A stretch of DNA of 64,000 bases, taken from assembly GCF_014333425.1 (NCBI RefSeq), contig NZ_JACRYT010000009.1, positions 1-64,000 on the forward strand. The letters are read 5' to 3'. The translations under genes and the position numbers were made by a program. This document shows positions 59,786 to 64,000 of this stretch, one piece after another; positions within the stretch are counted from its first letter, which is position 1; each line of letters begins with the position of its first letter. This DNA comes from Zhenpiania hominis. GTDB taxonomy: Bacteria; Bacillota; Clostridia; Peptostreptococcales; Anaerovoracaceae. The notes under the pieces were generated by a model. The model saw only the letters and a program-made list of their open reading frames with translations, did no database searches and was not told the origin of the DNA.

Positions 59786-61348
59786 ATGTCTGAGTTCAAT
59801 TATAAAAAACTACAAAACGGCAGTGATATCCGCGGAATTTCCCTTACCGGAGTTCCCGGAGAGCTTCCCAACCTTACGGATGCGGAAGCCCTGCGACTGG
59901 CAAAAGGCTATCTTTTATGGCTGCGTAACAAAACCGGAAAATCCCCTGAGGATCTGACTATTTCCATTGGACATGATCCCCGCCTTTCCGCAAAGCTGCT
60001 TAAACATGGTCTTATTATGGGGCTGGGGCCTTATGGGGTACGAATTCTGGATGCGGGCCTCGCTTCTACCCCTGCTATGTTTATGTCCACCATCTTTGCT
60101 GAATATCAATGCGATGGGGCCATTATGATTACCGCCAGTCACCTTCCCTATAATCGGAACGGGTTTAAATTCTTTGATAGAAACGGGGGCCTTAACAAAG
60201 GTGATATCACCCAAATTATTGAAGCTGCTCAGTCTGACGAAAAATTAAAAGCATTAGGAAAAGCCCGTTTTACAGACCGGGAATTTCTGGATTTTGGAAA
60301 GAAAACATATCCAACCGAGGAAATTGAATTGATAGATACCTATTGCCTTCATCTTCGTACTCTTATTCAGAAAAATGTAAATCACCCACAACATTTTGAA
60401 AAGCCTCTGAGCGGGCTGAAAATCGTTGTGGACGCGGGCAATGGCAGCGGCGGGTTTTACGCCAAGAAAGTCCTGGCGCCTCTGGGGGCAGATATCAGTA
60501 AAAGCCAGTATCTTGAACCTGATGGAGATTTTCCTAATCACGCGCCCAATCCGGAAGATCGGGAAGCTATGGAATCTGCAGCGTTGCAAACCCTCAGCAG
60601 TGGCGCCGATCTGGGTCTCATCTTTGATACCGATGTCGACCGCTCAGCAGCCGTCGATCATCGAGGCAGGGAAATTGCCCGTAACGGGATCGTAGCTTTA
60701 GCAGCAGCCTTGATTGCGGAAGATCACCCTGGAAGTACAGTTGTTACAGACAGCATTACCAGCGATCATCTGACCGTATTTCTTGAGCAGAATCTGGGGC
60801 TAAAACATCTGCGCTTTAAACGTGGATATAAGAATGTCATCAATAAAGCCATTGAATTAAATGAAGAAGGCACCGACTGCCAGCTTGCCATCGAAACTTC
60901 CGGACACGCGGCTCTGAAGGAAAATTATTTCCTCGATGACGGCGCTTATCTGGCAACAAAAATCGTAATCAAAACCGCCCAGCTCGCTCTGGAGGGAAAA
61001 ACTCTGGACAGTCTGATTTCTGATTTGAGAGAGCCCGCTGAGGCTGTTGAAATCCGAATTCCTATCCAGACTTCAGAATTTGGCCCTTACGGGGACAAGA
61101 TTCTTCAAAATCTGGTCCAATTCGCAGAGGAAAGCCCGGATATGACCGTTGTAACACCGAATTATGAGGGTGTGAGGATTGCCTTTGAGGAAGGCTGGTG
61201 CCTCCTGCGGAAGTCCCTTCACGATCCGATTCTTCCCTTGAATATTGAATCAGAAAAAGAAGGCGGCTGCCGGAAAATTTCGGATAAGCTATATGCTTTC
61301 CTTTCAGACTATGATCGCTTGGATCTCTCTCCTTTTGAAGGATGTTAG
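59786..61348 (+). CDS. alpha-D-phosphohexomutase (phosphomannomutase/phosphoglucomutase)
   Basis: The 520-residue enzyme has the four-domain phosphohexomutase fold: GSDIRGISL near the start, the phosphoserine loop MITASHLPYNRNGFKFF (around 113-129), the metal loop IFDTDVDRSAAVD, the sugar loop LAIETSGHAAL and a C-terminal phosphate-binding domain. It moves phosphate between C1 and C6 of hexoses. The exact sugar cannot be told. AAGGAGAAG precedes the ATG. An NAD(P)HX epimerase gene follows. Confidence 0.9.
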   Translation: MSEFNYKKLQNGSDIRGISLTGVPGELPNLTDAEALRLAKGYLLWLRNKTGKSPEDLTISIGHDPRLSAKLLKHGLIMGLGPYGVRILDAGLASTPAMFMSTIFAEYQCDGAIMITASHLPYNRNGFKFFDRNGGLNKGDITQIIEAAQSDEKLKALGKARFTDREFLDFGKKTYPTEEIELIDTYCLHLRTLIQKNVNHPQHFEKPLSGLKIVVDAGNGSGGFYAKKVLAPLGADISKSQYLEPDGDFPNHAPNPEDREAMESAALQTLSSGADLGLIFDTDVDRSAAVDHRGREIARNGIVALAAALIAEDHPGSTVVTDSITSDHLTVFLEQNLGLKHLRFKRGYKNVINKAIELNEEGTDCQLAIETSGHAALKENYFLDDGAYLATKIVIKTAQLALEGKTLDSLISDLREPAEAVEIRIPIQTSEFGPYGDKILQNLVQFAEESPDMTVVTPNYEGVRIAFEEGWCLLRKSLHDPILPLNIESEKEGGCRKISDKLYAFLSDYDRLDLSPFEGC

Positions 61349-61359
61349 GAGGACTATCT

Positions 61360-62031
61360 ATGATGAAATTTGTTACCTGCGGACAGATGAAAATTTTGGA
61401 AAAACGCGCGGACGCCTCCGGCCTCTCATACTACCAGATGATGGAAAATGCCGGAACTTCCGCCTTTGAAATCATCTGCTCCAAATATGAATCATCCATT
61501 GGCGATACCAAGGTTCTTCTTTTCTGCGGAAAGGGTAATAACGGAGGAGACGGCTTCGTTGTAGCAAGAAAACTGCTGGAGGCCGGTTCCGATGTTTCTC
61601 TTGTTCTTGTTGATGGTAAGCCTGCATCGAAGGATGCAATTACCAATTTTCAATTAATCGAGGACAAATTGCCGATTATCGATATGACTGTCACGGAGTC
61701 GCCCTTTATGGATATCCCCGGCAGACAGGATATCCTCATTGACGCCATCTATGGAACGGGGTTTCATGGAAAACTGCGGCCTAACGCACTGAAAGCCGCC
61801 GCTTTCATCAATCAGTTTAAGAAAAAATCTCTCATCTGCTCCCTGGATATTCCCTCTGGCCTGAGCGGAGACGCGACGAATTTTTCTCAGATTGACGCCA
61901 ATGCTGTGGAGGCGGACATCACCATTACCTTCCACAATAAAAAGCCGATCCACCTTCAGCCCTTTGCTCGCCCTTATTGCGGCGAAACCGCTATCGTGGA
62001 TATCGGAATTGACGAGGAGTCTTTATGGTAA
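61360..62031 (+). CDS. nnrE: NAD(P)H-hydrate epimerase, single domain
   Basis: The 223-residue YjeF N-terminal-type protein repairs the R form of hydrated NAD(P)H. LLFCGKGNNGGDGFVVAR (around 52-69) and DAIYGTGFHGKLRP with IPSGLSGD are the family motifs. The C-terminal dehydratase (NnrD) domain, often fused, is absent. GGAGG lies before the ATG at 61360. It follows the phosphohexomutase by 11 bases. Confidence 0.9.
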   Translation: MMKFVTCGQMKILEKRADASGLSYYQMMENAGTSAFEIICSKYESSIGDTKVLLFCGKGNNGGDGFVVARKLLEAGSDVSLVLVDGKPASKDAITNFQLIEDKLPIIDMTVTESPFMDIPGRQDILIDAIYGTGFHGKLRPNALKAAAFINQFKKKSLICSLDIPSGLSGDATNFSQIDANAVEADITITFHNKKPIHLQPFARPYCGETAIVDIGIDEESLW

Positions 62032-62043
62032 ATCTTCACATGT

Positions 62044-62092
62044 AAAAAGCGGAGTTCCCGATTGAATTTCCGGAACTCCGTTTTTCTTTTTT
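62044..62092. terminator. bidirectional terminator
   Basis: CGGAGTTCC (62050-62058) and GGAACTCCG (62072-62080) are flanked by an A-run on the left and a T-run on the right, so it can end both nnrE and the convergent exonuclease gene. Confidence 0.85.
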
Positions 62093-62847
62093 TAAATCCT
62101 CAAGGTAAGCGTCACAGGGCAATGATCACTTCCCATAATATTCGTTAAAATCTCCGCGTCTTCCAGCTTCTGTTCCAGTTTTCTGGAAACGAGGAAATAA
62201 TCGATCCGCCACCCTGCGTTATTTTTACGGGCATTAAACCGATAACTCCACCAGGAATAGATTCCTTCCACGTCCGGGTAGAAATAGCGAAAACTGTCGA
62301 TAAATCCCGCATCCTGGAGCAAGGTCATTTTTTCCCGCTCTTCCGGAGTGAACCCCGCGTTCTTCACATTGGTTTTCGGGTTCTTCAAATCGATCTCTTT
62401 ATGAGCAACGTTCATATCTCCGCATATAATCACCGGCTTCTTTGCATCCAACTCGCAGACATACCTGCGGAAATTCTCTTCCCAGTCCATTCGGTAATCC
62501 AGACGTTTCAACTCATTCTGAGAGTTGGGCACATAAACATTTACCAGATAAAAGGATTCATATTCGGCTGTAATGACCCGCCCTTCATGATCATGAACAT
62601 CCACACCGATTCCATAGGAAACAGACTGCGGCTCTTTTTTAGTAAAAAGCGCGGTTCCTGAATAGCCCTTCTTTTCAGCGGAACACCAGTATTGAAAATA
62701 TCCTTCCGTCGGAACTTCCGCCTGCCCCTCCTGCATTTTCGTCTCCTGAATACAGAAGATATCCGCGTCCAGCTCTTTCAGCACCTCGAGAAATCCCTTA
62801 CCCATACAGGCGCGGATTCCATTTACATTCCAGGATATTAATTTCAT
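62092..62847 (-). CDS. xth: exodeoxyribonuclease III
   Basis: The 251-residue AP endonuclease/3'-exonuclease has MKLISWNVNGIRACM, IFCIQETKMQ (metal-binding Glu), VNVYVPNS, ICGDMNVAHKEIDL, DSFRYFYP, GWRIDYFLVS and the terminal GSDHCPVTL. The ATG at 62847 has GGGAG upstream. It cuts abasic DNA during base-excision repair and so complements MutM encoded at 10.3 kb. Confidence 0.95.
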   Translation of the reverse strand: MKLISWNVNGIRACMGKGFLEVLKELDADIFCIQETKMQEGQAEVPTEGYFQYWCSAEKKGYSGTALFTKKEPQSVSYGIGVDVHDHEGRVITAEYESFYLVNVYVPNSQNELKRLDYRMDWEENFRRYVCELDAKKPVIICGDMNVAHKEIDLKNPKTNVKNAGFTPEEREKMTLLQDAGFIDSFRYFYPDVEGIYSWWSYRFNARKNNAGWRIDYFLVSRKLEQKLEDAEILTNIMGSDHCPVTLTLRI

Positions 62848-62865
62848 TATGATTTCTCCCACAAA

Positions 62866-63723
62866 TTAAAATTCGTCTACCTTCTCTTTTACATACGCGT
62901 ACGTACGTGGGCGTTCCTTTTTCAGCTTTGATGGATTTTCCGTATAGTTTTTAAAGGATTCGGCAAAATACTCTCCCGCGCTTTGGGTCGCGTAAGCTTT
63001 ATTGCTGGCAGTGTAGGCATTTTTCTCATCCTTATAAATATCTTTGAATTCCTCCGTGCTTTCCGCGCGTCCTGTTTTAAAGGATACAAAATGCCCCATC
63101 TCATGATAAATAACAGAGCTTGCCGATTTCAACTCAATCGTCTTTGTCGCTGAGCGGAACACACCTGAATAGCTGACTTTTGGATTGACAATTACCTTAT
63201 AGCCTCCGTCTTCAAAAGCCGCCAGGATCTCATCTTTAATTTTCGGAGCGATGTCGCGAATCTTTACTTCTCCTCCGGTGGCGGTTGTCGTCTGCGTAGT
63301 AGTCGTTGTTCTTGTTGTTGTCTTTACTGTAGTTTTGATTCTTTGTATTTTTGATTTCTTTTTTGTAATGGTCTTCGTTGTCGTTACCACCGTCTTCTGA
63401 GTTTTGATTGTTTTGTTTCCTGATTTTTTTGTAGAAGAAGACCGTTTTGTCTTCTTTTTCGTCTTTGTCTTGCTTTTCTTCGCTTTTTTGTTCAGCTTCT
63501 TCTTTTTCGTATATTTTTTTACATTCGTCTTCGTTGTCGTCTTAGAAACAGTCGCCGCGAGAGGCGGCATCTCATCTTCAATAATCACAACTTGTCCGTC
63601 CGTGATACAGTCCGGCCCAGACTCTGTCCCTTCATTGGGATTCGCGATACAAAGAGCGACCATAGCGATCAGAACCAACGCAATACACCCTTTTATCAGA
63701 AATTCTTTTTTTGCTGAACTCAT
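62866..63723 (-). CDS. membrane-anchored HExxH metalloprotease with Lys/Thr-rich linker
   Basis: The 285-residue protein has an N-terminal membrane anchor (about 10-27), then a region (about 57-148) made almost wholly of Lys, Thr and Ser, and a C-terminal domain (about 150-285) with IYHEMGHFVSF (His207, Glu208, His211) and SAGEYFAESFKNY (Glu251 or Glu255). This two-part motif is that of the anthrax lethal-factor-like (M34/ATLF) peptidase fold, where a downstream Glu is the third zinc ligand. The linker would span the peptidoglycan. Substrate unknown. The xth gene follows 18 bases downstream. Confidence 0.75.
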   Translation of the reverse strand: MSSAKKEFLIKGCIALVLIAMVALCIANPNEGTESGPDCITDGQVVIIEDEMPPLAATVSKTTTKTNVKKYTKKKKLNKKAKKSKTKTKKKTKRSSSTKKSGNKTIKTQKTVVTTTKTITKKKSKIQRIKTTVKTTTRTTTTTQTTTATGGEVKIRDIAPKIKDEILAAFEDGGYKVIVNPKVSYSGVFRSATKTIELKSASSVIYHEMGHFVSFKTGRAESTEEFKDIYKDEKNAYTASNKAYATQSAGEYFAESFKNYTENPSKLKKERPRTYAYVKEKVDEF

Positions 63724-63860
63724 AGCCGCATCCCCTCCTCTTCATTTCTATTTTCATTTTATACTTCTGCCTTACTGCCGTCAATAAAAAACAAAGCACT
63801 CCCCGCAGAATTCAGTCAAGTTTCAATGTGATCCGTATCCATGTAACCTTTCAGGGCATA

Positions 63861-63892
63861 GAAAACGGGTCCCATTTTAGGAACCCGTTTTT
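63861..63892. terminator. terminator after the M23 peptidase gene
   Basis: AAACGGGT (63863-63870) and ACCCGTTT (63883-63890) form a perfect stem with T-runs on both strands; on the minus strand it ends the peptidase gene at 63915. Confidence 0.75.
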
Positions 63893-63914
63893 CCCGCTTA
63901 CTTCAGTCCGGGGT

Positions 63915-64000
63915 TTATGGCAGATATTCCATAGGATCCTGAGGTACGCCATCTACCCGAATTTCAAAATGACAGTGAGGACCTGTGCTTCGTCCTGTAC
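63915..64000 (-). CDS. C-terminal end of an M23 (LytM-type) peptidase
   Basis: The last 28 codons read TGRSTGPHCHFEIRVDGVPQ then DPMEYLP and stop. G-x-S-T-G-P-H-x-H-F-E is the final zinc-binding motif of M23 glycyl-glycine endopeptidase-type cell-wall enzymes, here with Cys where Leu is common (HCHFE). The rest lies beyond the right edge. Confidence 0.9.
   Translation of the reverse strand, partial: TGRSTGPHCHFEIRVDGVPQDPMEYLP

Overview
The window looks like chromosomal DNA of a low-to-mid GC anaerobic Clostridia (Bacillota). The evidence is strong AGGAGG ribosome sites, lysine and manganese riboswitches, a flavodiiron protein (FprA), a DUF3787-type (spore-surface family) small protein, an ECF sigma factor with a cre-like site, and Clostridia-style cobalamin and biotin genes. 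I cannot name a genus from sequence alone; a gut Eubacteriales member is a guess.

Layout. (a) 1-5100: an AT-richer accessory segment, all on the minus strand: an McrB/McrC-type restriction pair followed by a MobC-like relaxosome protein, a hairpin-rich possible oriT, a small acidic protein and the first codons of another gene. It reads as one end of an integrative/mobilizable element carrying anti-phage cargo; the flank at 4672-5094 looks decayed. (b) 5.1-8.6 kb: ECF sigma, membrane protein, ABC ATPase and ABC permease in overlapping frames, with a cre-like palindrome on the sigma promoter. (c) 8.8-17.4 kb: zinc alcohol dehydrogenase with a YciI-like protein, mutM, an orphan lipoprotein that is a circularly permuted PstS-type binding protein, a hybrid histidine kinase, an Old-Yellow-Enzyme-type oxidoreductase, a proline-iminopeptidase-like hydrolase and a transporter remnant. 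(d) 17.8-26.7 kb: rpsI/rplM, a lysine-riboswitch-controlled APC permease with an isochorismatase-fold hydrolase, and the prfA-sua5-rpiB-upp-tyrS operon. (e) 27-41.3 kb: fprA, HxlR regulator, small DUF3787-like gene, purB-purA-alr-tetR-lipoprotein, an orphan transcript candidate, an MFS transporter, a manganese-riboswitch P-type ATPase, a CstA-type permease and CsoR. (f) 41.3-48.1 kb: an Lsa/Vga-like ABC-F gene behind a two-uORF attenuator, a P1-type peptidase, and a phosphorelay of hybrid kinase, HPt and REC-HD-GYP. (g) 48.2-51.4 kb: birA-bioY, an exported GH3 enzyme and a zinc-ribbon microprotein. (h) 51.4-56.3 kb: a cobalamin lower-ligand assembly operon (cobT, cobU, cobS, short CobU-like, phosphatase) ending in cysK and starting with a truncated TIM-barrel gene. 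(i) 56.4-64 kb: EamA transporter, HD hydrolase, larE, mazG, a CmpB-like membrane protein, phosphohexomutase, NAD(P)HX epimerase, exonuclease III, a membrane-anchored HExxH protease with a Lys/Thr linker and the end of an M23 peptidase.

The most interesting items are the permuted PstS-like lipoprotein beside a TorS-like hybrid kinase; the ABC-F attenuator, whose two leader peptides, terminator and 11-base antiterminator are all readable; the lysine riboswitch 17 bases from tyrS that controls a permease and an unexpected hydrolase; an identical palindrome in the McrBC promoter and in the mob region; an orphan promoter-hairpin-terminator unit at 34.8 kb; and the anthrax-lethal-factor-like protease. 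No rRNA, tRNA or CRISPR array was recognised.
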